The notes below the pieces were generated by a model. The model did no database searches. It was given only the letters and a program-made list of their open reading frames with translations, and was not told the DNA's origin. Below are positions 1 through 7,939 of a stretch of DNA of 64,000 nt, piece after piece. The stretch covers positions 31,312-95,311 of the forward strand of contig CAYXBA010000014.1 in NCBI GenBank assembly GCA_964463135.1, given 5' to 3'. Within the stretch, counting starts at the first letter, position 1. Every line of letters starts with the position of its first letter. Source of the stretch: UBA6898 sp964463135 (lineage in GTDB: Bacteria > Nitrospirota > Thermodesulfovibrionia > Thermodesulfovibrionales > UBA6898). The translations under genes were made by a program, and so were the position numbers.

Positions 1-2532
1 ACTGCTGCTGCCGCGCCTGATACGGTCCACGATCTCCGCTTCTGCTTCGCGCCCGATCTGTGCCCCGTTTTTGTTCACGCCCTGCACGATAATATCGCCA
101 ATAGAGAGCTGGATAATCTGTCCATTTCCAACCCCTGCCCTGTTCTGGTCTGCAGGCGTTATGCGTTCGCCCTTGTGCACCACCGCAAGCCCGGTTTTCG
201 GCACATAATCAGTGCCTTTGGCATAGGCAGGCCACTGCTGCGCTGAGGCCCAGTCGGCCCATGCCTGCGAGTCAGGGCTGAAGGTCGGCTCAACGTAACT
301 TGCGCCGGAGTTACTCATAATGTTGCCGCCCGAGCGGTTATCGCTGACCCCGTTGTACATCAGATTCAGCGTATCGAGGATCTGGCCCTTGAGCTGCTCT
401 ATCTTGCTGACGGCCGCCGATGTATCGATACTGAATTCCTTGGTCTGTGTTATAAGGTTGTCAAGGCTTATAACCTCATTTTGGAGATACACCACCCACT
501 CATCCACTGCCTGAATGGCGGAGATCTGCTTGTTCGCCATTGCTTCCCATGCGTTACCCGCAGCTTCCTGTTCGGATTTCAGCCGCCCCAGCTTGCCCAG
601 GAGGCCGCTGTATTCCTCTTCCAAACCTGAGAGATCAGACGCAAAGCCGAGGCTGTTCCGCTGCCCCTTATATTTGTTCATGAAGTCCTCAATGCCCTTC
701 ATGGCTGACTGCACGCCGTCCGCATCATCGCCGAGCCACGCTTTCGAAACAAGGGACTGTAGCGCCTCCCGATCTTTCGCCATCTTTTCTGCTGGCGACA
801 TGCTCTGTGGATGTAGTCCAGAGAGGAAAGCCTTGCCGTGCGTCATCATGTCATCGATGCGCTTCGCCTCGTTGTAGTAAGCTTTGGAACGCTCGATAGC
901 GTCGTTGTAAGTATTGACCAGGGCATCGCGGTATTCCGTCGCGCTGTTGATCTTGCTCTCGTATTCTTTCTTCTCCTCTTCAAAGAGCTCTATGGCAGCG
1001 GATTTGACAGTCTCAAAGGCCTTTACTGCTTCGTCTTTCTCCTGCTTCGCATTGAGGAAGCCGATACCCTTGAGTAGCTCTTCTCCGATCTGCTTTGTAT
1101 CCCAACCCTTAGCCTCGAATTCCGTGCGCAGCTTGATGAAGTCATTGGTAAGCTCAACCACCCCTTTCCCAGCTTCGGTCAAGTCCGGATTGAGGCCCTC
1201 GATCTTGGACTTCCACTCCGTCAGCGCCTTGGTCATTTCTATAGCTGACTTTTTAGACAGCTCAGTTTCTTCCTTATGCTTTTTTATCGTATTGATCCAT
1301 TTCCCTGTGGCATCTTGCGCCAATTCTCCGGTTTGAACCATGTCGTGGAATTTTTTGATCTGCTCGTCCAGCGTCGATCCCCCAATGCCAAGCGATGTAT
1401 AGAACTGCTTCAAATCAGAACTGAGGCCGGTAGACATCTCCCGTGCGACCTCAATATTCTTGTTCAGCCGCGTCATCTCGGCATCGTGGTTGGTGATAAT
1501 TTTGGCTAACTCGATGCCCGCGAGGGCGGCAAGTGCTATGCCAAGAGTCCTGGACTGAGTGACCGTTAATGCCAACGTAATATTGAGAGAGCGTAGGGCT
1601 ACCAGGGCCATTGCTATTTGAGAGCTGAAGGCCGATATTCCGACTGCAGCGACGGCAACGGCCAGCGCAGTGAAGTTATCTGAAATATACTTCAGCATGT
1701 CCCAGGGAAGGGAGAGCAGCGACCGGTGTTCGGCCACAAAGTCCCTGACAGATGCGATCCCTGCAGTCATCTCAATGATCGTCTCCTTCAGTATGGGGAT
1801 CAACTCATTGCCGATCGTCAGCTTGAGGCCTGAGACTGCATCGTCCATATCCCTCTGGGCCATGGTGTATTGCTTCACTGCATTCACATTGTCTTGAGAA
1901 AGGATAATGCCGTATTTTTTGGCGTCGTCTGCTATTTCCTTCCACTGAGATGCGGACATGGTGAGCACAGGCATCAGCTCTACCGCATTGCCTTTAAAAA
2001 ATTGCGTAGCGATCGCCATGCGTTCGGTCTCAGAAGAGGCTGACTGTATTTTCAACCTTATCTGCTCAAAGACATCGGAAAAGGTTTTCAGTGATCCGTC
2101 ATCGTTCTTGATCAGGATCCCGAATTTCTCAAACACATCAATCATCTCGCCCGAGGCATCGGTAACCATATCCTCGATGCCCTTCAGCCCGCCCAGTTTT
2201 CTCCCTATCGCGGTGACAGAGCCTTCGAGCGCACCGAACGAAACGCCCACCTGATCGAAGACCGCAATATATTCGGATGCAGTCTCTGCCGACATGCCGG
2301 TGATGCTTTGAAGTCTGCCGATCTCCGAAGCCAGTTTCTGCGTGTCCGGGATGGCAGACGCAATAGAACTGGACAGCTTGGCGATTACCACTGAACCGAT
2401 GGCAAGGGGAGCCAAGCTCTTGGCGAGATCAACCACTGAGGATCTCACCTTATCGCAGGCAGAACCAATCTCCTTAAGAGGACCGGTGGACCGGGTGGCA
2501 TCTGTAATTACCTCTATCTTGACGAGTCCCAC
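1..2532 (-). CDS. Phage tail tape measure protein (C-terminus outside window)
   Basis: The leftward frame stays open from a GTG at 2532 to base 1, over 840 codons. The N-terminal part is Ala/Ser rich, with a typical tape-measure segment (SITGMSAETASEYIAVF). Hydrophobic stretches follow, for example around AALAGIELAKI, then long charged coiled-coil regions. The GTG was chosen because a stop lies two codons upstream and a GAGG ribosome-binding sequence sits just before it. The protein should set tail length and fill the tail tube. It follows the two chaperone frames, the normal order in siphophages. The many short frames on the opposite strand here are shadows. Confidence 0.88.
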   Translation of the reverse strand, partial: MGLVKIEVITDATRSTGPLKEIGSACDKVRSSVVDLAKSLAPLAIGSVVIAKLSSSIASAIPDTQKLASEIGRLQSITGMSAETASEYIAVFDQVGVSFGALEGSVTAIGRKLGGLKGIEDMVTDASGEMIDVFEKFGILIKNDDGSLKTFSDVFEQIRLKIQSASSETERMAIATQFFKGNAVELMPVLTMSASQWKEIADDAKKYGIILSQDNVNAVKQYTMAQRDMDDAVSGLKLTIGNELIPILKETIIEMTAGIASVRDFVAEHRSLLSLPWDMLKYISDNFTALAVAVAAVGISAFSSQIAMALVALRSLNITLALTVTQSRTLGIALAALAGIELAKIITNHDAEMTRLNKNIEVAREMSTGLSSDLKQFYTSLGIGGSTLDEQIKKFHDMVQTGELAQDATGKWINTIKKHKEETELSKKSAIEMTKALTEWKSKIEGLNPDLTEAGKGVVELTNDFIKLRTEFEAKGWDTKQIGEELLKGIGFLNAKQEKDEAVKAFETVKSAAIELFEEEKKEYESKINSATEYRDALVNTYNDAIERSKAYYNEAKRIDDMMTHGKAFLSGLHPQSMSPAEKMAKDREALQSLVSKAWLGDDADGVQSAMKGIEDFMNKYKGQRNSLGFASDLSGLEEEYSGLLGKLGRLKSEQEAAGNAWEAMANKQISAIQAVDEWVVYLQNEVISLDNLITQTKEFSIDTSAAVSKIEQLKGQILDTLNLMYNGVSDNRSGGNIMSNSGASYVEPTFSPDSQAWADWASAQQWPAYAKGTDYVPKTGLAVVHKGERITPADQNRAGVGNGQIIQLSIGDIIVQGVNKNGAQIGREAEAEIVDRIRRGSSS

Positions 2533-2535
2533 TAT

Positions 2536-2649
2536 TTACCTCATAATAAGATCATGATCTGGGCAACGATTAAGACCATGCTTATCCTCTCGATAATTGC
2601 TTACTTTGGTGCGCCTGTTCTTTATATTGTATTTACCCTGTTTGCTCAT
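2536..2649 (-). CDS. Small basic protein between tail chaperone and tape measure
   Basis: A 37-codon frame starts 2 bases after the stop of the chaperone extension and ends 3 bases before the tape-measure GTG. It exactly fills the gap between the two genes. The product is very polar and basic (MSKQGKYNIKNRRTKVSNYR and onward) with no recognisable domain. Tight packing favours translation, but the frame could simply be a coupling device that delivers ribosomes to the GTG start of the tape measure. I do not recognise it. Confidence 0.45.
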   Translation of the reverse strand: MSKQGKYNIKNRRTKVSNYREDKHGLNRCPDHDLIMR

Positions 2650-2651
2650 CT

Positions 2652-3328
2652 TTAGGTCCCCGGTTCCTTCAGCGCCTTAAATTCCTCTTCGAGAAACGCC
2701 AGCCGTTCTATATCCGCCAACGTTGCATCGTGCATTTTCAGTATTGTTCCCGGATCAACGATATTTTGGAGGCTGAGCAGCAGCGAGCGGATCCTGAGAA
2801 TCCTTGTGCCCGCATCATCCAGATCAGGGATGATGCACTGTCCATCAATACAGTTAGGCTCGACACCATCAACCTCCAGTATGTTCTTACAGTTTTCGCA
2901 GCTCACATCAGGGAAGTCCGCCTTCGCCCGGATATGAGCTATCAGCCGTTTTTTGTGTCCTCATCCTCCTGGAGAAAACCTGCCTCATTCATAGCGTGTT
3001 CGTTGACGAACTTGGAAAATGTGATGCTCTTTTTCATCAGCATGCTCACGTTCTCAGGAGTGAACGGCAGAGGTTGCTCTTGCTCGCCGAAAAGAAGACC
3101 CGGATGATCGTGGTCATCGATCTTTCTCCAGCCTAACACCGCTGCCTTGCAGAGCCGTGCATCGGCAAAATCTGAAATATCGACTCCCGTCAGACGGGCA
3201 GACTTCGTTGCCTTATTCATGATGTCCCGCAGCTCTTCCTTGCCGATCAGCTTGATCAGCACCTCTGTATCCGCATCATACTGGATCCACTTTTTTCTCT
3301 CACCTTCAAAAATTGCAACTTTTGCCAT
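2652..3328 (-). CDS. Tail assembly chaperone G-T fusion made by -1 frameshift
   Basis: The second tail-chaperone frame has no good start of its own; only a GTG at 2906 was seen. Its frame is open up to 2960 and overlaps the end of the upstream gene, in the -1 frame. Switching at the A_AAA_AAC heptamer (2948-2954) continues as RLIAHIRAKADFPD and adds about 98 residues. The added part has a CENCK Cys pair and Asp/Glu-rich helices. Siphophages make G and G-T proteins this way to chaperone the tape measure during tail assembly. Position directly upstream of the tape measure fits. The shift itself is inferred from sequence only. Confidence 0.75.
2942..3328 (-). CDS. Tail assembly chaperone, G-like protein
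   Basis: This 128-residue acidic and basic protein (MAKVAIFEGERKKW start) lies between the tail tube gene and the tape measure, the standard place for a lambda gpG-type chaperone. The ATG at 3328 has GGAG about eight bases upstream. A longer frame reaching 3379 lacks such a site and includes low-quality residues. The last codons are GAC ACA AAA AAC GGC TGA, which contain the slippery heptamer. The protein is expected to act in tail assembly and to be absent from mature virions. Confidence 0.75.
   Translation of the reverse strand: MAKVAIFEGERKKWIQYDADTEVLIKLIGKEELRDIMNKATKSARLTGVDISDFADARLCKAAVLGWRKIDDHDHPGLLFGEQEQPLPFTPENVSMLMKKSITFSKFVNEHAMNEAGFLQEDEDTKNG
2948..2954 (-). promoter_or_regulatory. 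Programmed -1 ribosomal frameshift site (A_AAA_AAC)
   Basis: The heptamer reads A AAA AAC in the zero frame of the upstream chaperone gene, two codons before its TGA. It is one of the canonical X_XXY_YYZ slippery sequences. Moving back one base joins the downstream open frame (CGG CTG ATA), which continues to 2652. No downstream pseudoknot was modelled. Confidence 0.75.
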
Positions 3329-3443
3329 GGTTAATACTCCTTTCCTCTTTGTTGTGCGCTGCCCTTTCGTCCAGGTCACCCCGGCGACCCGCCGAGGCGG
3401 GAAAGGTTCGGACTACTCAGGCAGCGCAGGTTTATAAAAAAGA

Positions 3444-3466
3444 CGGAGGCCCTCCGCCCCTACGAA
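3444..3466. repeat. TAGGGGC-type palindromic repeat
   Basis: A GGAGGCCCTCC palindrome followed by GCCCCTAC stands between the tail tube stop and the next gene. Similar units with a TAGGGGC arm occur at 9337, 16529 and 19382, always at a gene boundary. Confidence 0.6.
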
Positions 3467-3476
3467 TTACGGTCTT

Positions 3477-4853
3477 TTAATTCCCTATCTGCAGCGGATC
3501 TCCGCCATACGTATTCACCAGGGTCAACCTGAACGGCTTGGTCACGCCGGTCATGCCGGTCGGCGCAGCGGCAGCGGCATGACAGTTGAACTCGATCGGA
3601 TGCTTAAGCCTGCCACGGTCCATCGGCAGGTCCACATTCGCATACTTCAGGTTCGGCAGTTGAAGCAGCAGACTGCGTGAGCCTGAACCGGTGAAGGTCA
3701 GATCCATCTTTTTGGCGGTGTTCGCATCCCAGTCAACGAAATGCGTAGTTGCGGTGTATTTCGGGAACTCGATCTTCAGCTTCATCTCCGGCAGGCCGTC
3801 GTTCGTCGGCTCATCGATATAATTGAATGAGCCGCCTGCGCCATAATCTCCTGATGCCTTGCGTGTAAGCGTAAGCTCAAAGCTCTTCGGGTAGACCGTA
3901 TCACCTGACCCAAGAGCGCCGCCGCTCTGCGTATTGATGCGGAAGACGCCCTGCGAATAGAGCACCCGGTTTGCGGTCTCCCTCGTGGTGACGCTTCCGA
4001 AGGTGATGAGCGTATTGATAACAGACCCCATGGTTTTGTCATATGCCAGACACTTAAAGGACACCTGGACAACCCCGCCGACCTCTCCCTTTAACACCAT
4101 ACCGATCGGCTTAAGTGTCACAAACTCCTCGACATTGACCTTGTTATTTACGCAGAAGGTCAGGAACAAGGTATCGATATTGTCCGCCAGGTCATAGGGG
4201 TGCGAAGCGTAGGCATTCGAGATCTCGAACTCCGAGGTAGCATCAGGAGCGGTCCAGTTCCCGTCCGTTACATCCACCGTAAGCGTCGTCGCATCATTGT
4301 CCGTGATCTTCCTCACCTGGCCGATGCCGGTTCCCGCGATGATCTTTACGAATTTACCGATATAGGCATCAGGAGCCCAGCCGGCAGCAGCCTTGATCAA
4401 GGTGGAGGTGCTGCCTCCGGTTGCGGTCCCGGTAACAGGTGCCGTATATGTCGGCAGGACTGCTGTGCCCATAGCAGTTGCGATCAGCAGATCCAGACCG
4501 TCATAACGCATGTATGAGGATATGTCACCCTCGACCTTCACCTCTGCCGGATCGCTGTCCGTGGACCAATAACTTCCAAGGCTGTCATCGATCAGGGTAT
4601 TCCGGTCCTTTTTAATGTTCGACGGCAGAATCAGCAGGCCGTGTCCGGCCCCGCAGGGCTTTGCCGTGCCCCACACCAGGGCCTTACGGATGGCGGCAGT
4701 GATCTCCGCGCCGACTGCAACCGTGCCGAAGACAAACGGTGAAAGGTGAAAAACCCACCCCTGCACCCCTCCCGAGAGGGGACCTATACTATTGACTCCG
4801 AGCAGCACTCCCAAGAACAGCAAACTCCATATTGCGATCGTCTTACTTTTCAT
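3477..4853 (-). CDS. Phage tail tube protein with odd hydrophobic N-terminus
   Basis: About 458 residues. The core AIRKALVWGTAKPCGAGHGL, then LPSNIKKDRN, then a stretch ending VKVEGDISSYMRYDGLDLLI, is typical of siphophage tail tube proteins. A repeated IIAGTGIGQVRKITDND-type segment near residue 150 looks like an inserted surface domain. Before the core are about 50 unusual residues: a membrane or signal-like stretch (IWSLLFLGVLLG) and a part encoded by a C/G-rich palindrome (4760-4795). The ATG at 4853 was chosen because AGGAGG stands at proper distance. The extension may be cleaved, may be non-native, or may reflect insertion of a dispersed repeat into the gene start. Confidence 0.75.
   Translation of the reverse strand: MKSKTIAIWSLLFLGVLLGVNSIGPLSGGVQGWVFHLSPFVFGTVAVGAEITAAIRKALVWGTAKPCGAGHGLLILPSNIKKDRNTLIDDSLGSYWSTDSDPAEVKVEGDISSYMRYDGLDLLIATAMGTAVLPTYTAPVTGTATGGSTSTLIKAAAGWAPDAYIGKFVKIIAGTGIGQVRKITDNDATTLTVDVTDGNWTAPDATSEFEISNAYASHPYDLADNIDTLFLTFCVNNKVNVEEFVTLKPIGMVLKGEVGGVVQVSFKCLAYDKTMGSVINTLITFGSVTTRETANRVLYSQGVFRINTQSGGALGSGDTVYPKSFELTLTRKASGDYGAGGSFNYIDEPTNDGLPEMKLKIEFPKYTATTHFVDWDANTAKKMDLTFTGSGSRSLLLQLPNLKYANVDLPMDRGRLKHPIEFNCHAAAAAPTGMTGVTKPFRLTLVNTYGGDPLQIGN
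4760..4795. repeat. C/G-rich palindromic repeat inside the tail tube gene
   Basis: CCCCTCCCGAGAGGGGACC forms a perfect short palindrome with a preceding CACCCCTGCACCCC arm. It encodes the GPLSGGVQGW segment near the N-terminus of the tail tube protein. Similar CCTCCCC..GGGG units occur between genes at 9857, 27949 and 35027, which suggests an insertion of a dispersed repeat. Confidence 0.5.
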
Positions 4854-5076
4854 CTGCATCCTCCTTCTCCTTTTCATTGAGCAGCTTGCCAGCTTTCCGG
4901 CCTGCTGTCGGCTTGATAGCTGCTTTTACCTCTTCCCCCAGGTCTTCCCCTGGACGGGCGAAGACTGCCGGGTCAAATTCATTCTCAGCGATCTGATATG
5001 ACTCTCCGCGCTTGAGATCAAGCCCTGTCTTTGCGTCAACTCCGTTTTGCCTTGCTACTGCGATTATCCTGCTCAT
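4843..5076 (-). CDS. Small phage protein, unknown (head-tail region)
   Basis: A 77-residue charged protein (MSRIIAVARQNGVDAKTGLD) with a central SYQIAENEFDPAVF segment and a Lys/Glu-rich tail. It lies between the tail terminator-like gene and the tail tube gene and overlaps the tail tube start. Its last codons supply the AAGGAGAAGGAGG ribosome-binding sequence of that gene. Small proteins at this place in siphophages are often accessory head-tail joining factors, but I do not recognise a family. Confidence 0.6.
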   Translation of the reverse strand: MSRIIAVARQNGVDAKTGLDLKRGESYQIAENEFDPAVFARPGEDLGEEVKAAIKPTAGRKAGKLLNEKEKEDADEK

Positions 5077-5108
5077 GAGTCCTCCTCGATGGACCTGCTG
5101 GAGGTCCT

Positions 5109-5564
5109 TTAGTTAGTAACCGTTTCCCTGACCGGCAGGCTGAGCTCTGCGTAATGACAGAGCACGCTGCCGAAAAATCTTGGCTCGATAATATCCGCAC
5201 TGACCGGGCCTGCCGATTCGCAGACTCCGTTCAACTCAAAATTGAATCTGAATGCGGTCTTAACTGCCTCGATCAGTGCATTGAAGGTCTTTTCCGTTGC
5301 GTCGGCGTCCGACAGAGACATATACATCTTGATCACATACTGATGACTCACAAGCTCCTCTGCATTGCTGTCGTATTCTCCGGGCGCTGCGCGCCTTGTT
5401 ATCTCACATCCCCTGATCTGGTCCTTACCGCTGATCGTGGCTTTAAACAGTGTTATGAATACTCCCCAGTCAGCGGACCAGCGATCGTAGTCGTAGACCT
5501 TGCCGATGTCTGTGACGCCGGACAGGATGCTGAATATTTCTGCGCGGATCGCGGACTCACTCAT
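5109..5564 (-). CDS. Tail terminator-like protein
   Basis: A 151-residue protein directly after the gp10-like gene, overlapping it by 4 bp. It starts MSESAIRAEIFSILSGVTDI and contains alternating strands (HQYVIKMYMSLSDADATEK). Size, place and pattern suit a tail-completion or tail-terminator protein of the lambda gpU/HK97 type, which caps the tail tube. The family match is by position and general pattern only. Confidence 0.55.
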   Translation of the reverse strand: MSESAIRAEIFSILSGVTDIGKVYDYDRWSADWGVFITLFKATISGKDQIRGCEITRRAAPGEYDSNAEELVSHQYVIKMYMSLSDADATEKTFNALIEAVKTAFRFNFELNGVCESAGPVSADIIEPRFFGSVLCHYAELSLPVRETVTN

Positions 5565-6064
5565 TCAGACAACTCCTTCGCAATTTCAAATCCTTCCTGT
5601 TCAAACATCCGCTCAATGTATGCCCAGTGTTCTGTCCAGGCCCGGTCAAACATCTGCGCGCCCGAGAATCCTTTTTTTGCGATCTTGCGGCGTACAACAA
5701 ACTCGATCCTCTGTGCCTGCTTTTCGCTCAGGCCGAGCTTCACTTCCAGCCACCTAACGAGAGATCCTTTTGGCGGCATGGCCTTGCCTGCAGTACGGCC
5801 TTTCTCGATGACATCTCCATGCGCTGAGCCATGAAATACGACACCCTTGATTATCGGCGTCCCCTTGCCCTGGACTTCACCCTGGATGGTCCCAAGCAAC
5901 CCGCCCTGGGCACCGAAAACGCCTCGTGGTGTCCTCGCCTTTACTGCCCGTTCCAGAAATGCGACCACCTTATGCATCACTGCGGTCATATCCTTCCTGA
6001 TGACGTCAGGCGCATCGCCTTTGAATATCCTGCCGGTGAACGATATGGTTGCCTTCATCTCCAT
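5561..6064 (-). CDS. HK97 gp10-like head-tail joining protein
   Basis: A 167-residue basic protein. FLERAVKARTPRGVFGAQGG followed by a short insertion, then VVFHGSAHGDVIEKGRTAGKAMP, is the layout of HK97-gp10/Mu-virion G-like tail completion proteins (TPVDTG..R...I....Y..YVE.GT..MPP). It overlaps the connector gene upstream (TAATG-type) and the tail terminator downstream. Role: joining head and tail. Confidence 0.65.
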   Translation of the reverse strand: MEMKATISFTGRIFKGDAPDVIRKDMTAVMHKVVAFLERAVKARTPRGVFGAQGGLLGTIQGEVQGKGTPIIKGVVFHGSAHGDVIEKGRTAGKAMPPKGSLVRWLEVKLGLSEKQAQRIEFVVRRKIAKKGFSGAQMFDRAWTEHWAYIERMFEQEGFEIAKELSE

Positions 6065-6768
6065 TATCGTCTTCTCCTGGACCAGCGGGAATGCGTCAGG
6101 CGGTCAGCGCCGCCAGGATAGTTCTGCTCGAAGCTCTCGATGTGCGAAGCCGCAGGAGTCGGCTGCTCTTCCGTTATGTTCATGTGGCTGAAGTACAGCT
6201 TCCTTGTCGCCTTTGCCCGGCTTGCTGCCTCAGCGCTCTTGGAGCGGTAATTGACCACGTCAGCATTGATACTGGAATCTCCCAACTGTAGCCAGGCATT
6301 TGCCAGCATGTCCAGGGCGTTTGCTGCGGCCAGGTTGCAGACTGCATCCTCATCGTTGCTGAGCACCGTAACCTCTGTGCGAGGCACTGTATAGGTGAGG
6401 CGGAACGTCTCAGTTGCAGACGGCGCGTTGTTCAGCAGTCTGATTTTCTTTGCAGCGGTGTCCTGGTAGATCTGGTATGCATCGCTGTCTAACAGATCAG
6501 CCGGTACACTGCCGACAGGGTATTCGATGGCCTTAATTATGCTCACGCCGTCCACCCAGCCCGCAGGCAGCGCATAATCATGTCCGCCATCACCGGTGAT
6601 GTCTGTCACCGATGTGTTTGGCTGATGCTTGGAGTATGTCCGCAATGCGGCTGTCAGCATTGTCTGGTAGTCGTCCGGATTGACCAGCTTTGCAGAGCTG
6701 TCTGCAACGATAGCAATAATCCTTTCGAGCAGCGATCCGCCTGCTGCAGGAGTCCCGGTAACGGTCAT
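6064..6768 (-). CDS. Head-tail connector-like protein
   Basis: A 234-residue protein opening with helical segments (LLERIIAIVADSSAKLV; YQTMLTAALRTYSKHQPN), a beta-rich middle, and a helical bundle (AAANALDMLANAWLQLGD) carrying a conserved-looking YRSKSAEAASRAK region. This pattern is seen in phage gp6-type adaptor or neck proteins. It lies between the structural proteins and the gp10-like gene. The C-terminus is strongly basic (SRWSRRRR). Its ATG is 1 base from a perfect palindrome that includes its ribosome-binding sequence. Confidence 0.5.
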   Translation of the reverse strand: MTVTGTPAAGGSLLERIIAIVADSSAKLVNPDDYQTMLTAALRTYSKHQPNTSVTDITGDGGHDYALPAGWVDGVSIIKAIEYPVGSVPADLLDSDAYQIYQDTAAKKIRLLNNAPSATETFRLTYTVPRTEVTVLSNDEDAVCNLAAANALDMLANAWLQLGDSSINADVVNYRSKSAEAASRAKATRKLYFSHMNITEEQPTPAASHIESFEQNYPGGADRLTHSRWSRRRR

Positions 6769-6769
6769 A

Positions 6770-6786
6770 GAGCACCTCTGGTGCTC
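6770..6786 (-). promoter_or_regulatory. Palindrome covering the ribosome-binding site
   Basis: GAGCACC-AGA-GGTGCTC (minus strand) ends one base before the ATG of the connector gene. The loop and right arm hold AGAGGTG, the only Shine-Dalgarno candidate. The hairpin could hide the site and lower translation, or serve as an operator. Confidence 0.4.
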
Positions 6787-6880
6787 AGGGGCTGGTTGCT
6801 GGGGGCTGGTCTCCTCGGCGACTCGCCAGTGGCGAGGGATTGGTGACTAAACCCTAACCCCAAAACCCTAATCCCGGTCA
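6787..6880. repeat. Degenerate low-complexity spacer
   Basis: GGGGCTGGTTGCTGGGGGCTGG is followed by CGGCGACTCGCCAGTGGCGAG and AACCCTAACCCCAAAACCC. No frame was seen. Similar GGGTTAGGGATTTGGGA text is found in the coding end of the small gene near 26170, so both look like copies of one dispersed sequence. Confidence 0.4.
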
Positions 6881-7939
6881 TCATGGGAGAGTGACCTCCT
6901 TGGTGTCAGGTCCATAGGTCCCCGATTTGTAGAACAGGATTGTGTAGGTGTATCCGCCATCGAGATACAGGTCATTTGTCCAGCGACCGTTGACGTCGGT
7001 CACGGTCCGGCCCTTCACATAGGCATCTGTCCTGTTCCCTGCATCATAGTCTGTTTTCAAATACGCCTTGATAACTGCGCCGGAGATCCCTGCGCCAAGC
7101 GCTGTGGTATACCGCAGATTGTCAGCGCTGGTTGTGTTGTGATTGACCGCTGTATTGCCGCCTCCCTGGGAGTAATTGCCGAGGATCTTGCCTGCAGTCC
7201 CGGCTGCGTATGCTCCGGGCAGGGCCGTTGCCCAGGGATCGGCCGGTGCTGCCGCACTAAGCGCCGCGCCTGTGCTGCCTGCCCCTGCATGTCCCGCAAT
7301 GGCTTCGTCCCATACAGCATCTGCGATCTCCGCGCCCGTGGGAGGCGTGACTGCAAGTGCATATCCTGTTTTGTCAGATACCGTTGAAGCCGTGTAGCCC
7401 GTTTTATCATTGTTGGTGCCAACCGTCACAGCTCCGCTGCTTAAACTTATCTGTCCTGCCCCGGTGCCGGAGGACAGCAGCACACTCGCGCCGAGATCCC
7501 GCGCAGTCTGTGCTGTGCCGTTGACTTGTATCGTATCGACCTGGAGAGCGTCTGAGCCGCCAACGATAGAGTCATACACATTCGCAGGCAGGACGACAAA
7601 CTCTTTCCAGACCGGCAGCGCACCGGTTTTCGAGATATTGACCACGAGGATGCCGAGCGTCCCGGTGTCTGTAGTATTGAGCGGACATTCATACCAGCCG
7701 TTTTCTTCGTGCGTGCAGGAGGTCGCATCGCCCTTTTGGCCCCAGTTCGCATTATTCATTTTCAGCCGCACATCAGCCTGCGTCAACGACAGGGCTGTCT
7801 CTGCTGTTTTGCCATCCGCATCATCGAGGAACGGGCCGATCGCAATGTCCACGGCGGTGGATTGTTTCAGCCACGCTGCGCCGTAACAGGTCGAGACAAG
7901 CAGTAACAGAATAACCAACCCACTGGTAAGTTTTTTCAT
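6881..7939 (-). CDS. Phage structural protein with Sec-type signal peptide
   Basis: About 352 residues. The start at 7939 (TAATG overlap with the upstream gene) gives MKKLTSGLVILLLLVSTCYG, a clear signal peptide with a possible lipobox-like Cys. The body is Ala/Gly/Thr-rich. It begins with a domain found in phage structural proteins (VDIAIGPFLDDADGKTAET). A repeated region with VWDEAIAGHAG and a collagen-like spacer follow. The C-terminal 75 residues resemble a carboxypeptidase-regulatory or fibre domain (VTDVNGRWTNDLYLDGGYTY). It may be an adhesin, decoration or fibre-like protein. A signal peptide on a virion gene is unexpected. Confidence 0.6.
   Translation of the reverse strand: MKKLTSGLVILLLLVSTCYGAAWLKQSTAVDIAIGPFLDDADGKTAETALSLTQADVRLKMNNANWGQKGDATSCTHEENGWYECPLNTTDTGTLGILVVNISKTGALPVWKEFVVLPANVYDSIVGGSDALQVDTIQVNGTAQTARDLGASVLLSSGTGAGQISLSSGAVTVGTNNDKTGYTASTVSDKTGYALAVTPPTGAEIADAVWDEAIAGHAGAGSTGAALSAAAPADPWATALPGAYAAGTAGKILGNYSQGGGNTAVNHNTTSADNLRYTTALGAGISGAVIKAYLKTDYDAGNRTDAYVKGRTVTDVNGRWTNDLYLDGGYTYTILFYKSGTYGPDTKEVTLP

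Noticed and set aside
320..2557. Several rightward open frames of 60-140 codons
   Set aside because: They lie opposite the tape measure gene, which is open in the leftward frame for the whole stretch; their residues are low-complexity and they lack ribosome sites.
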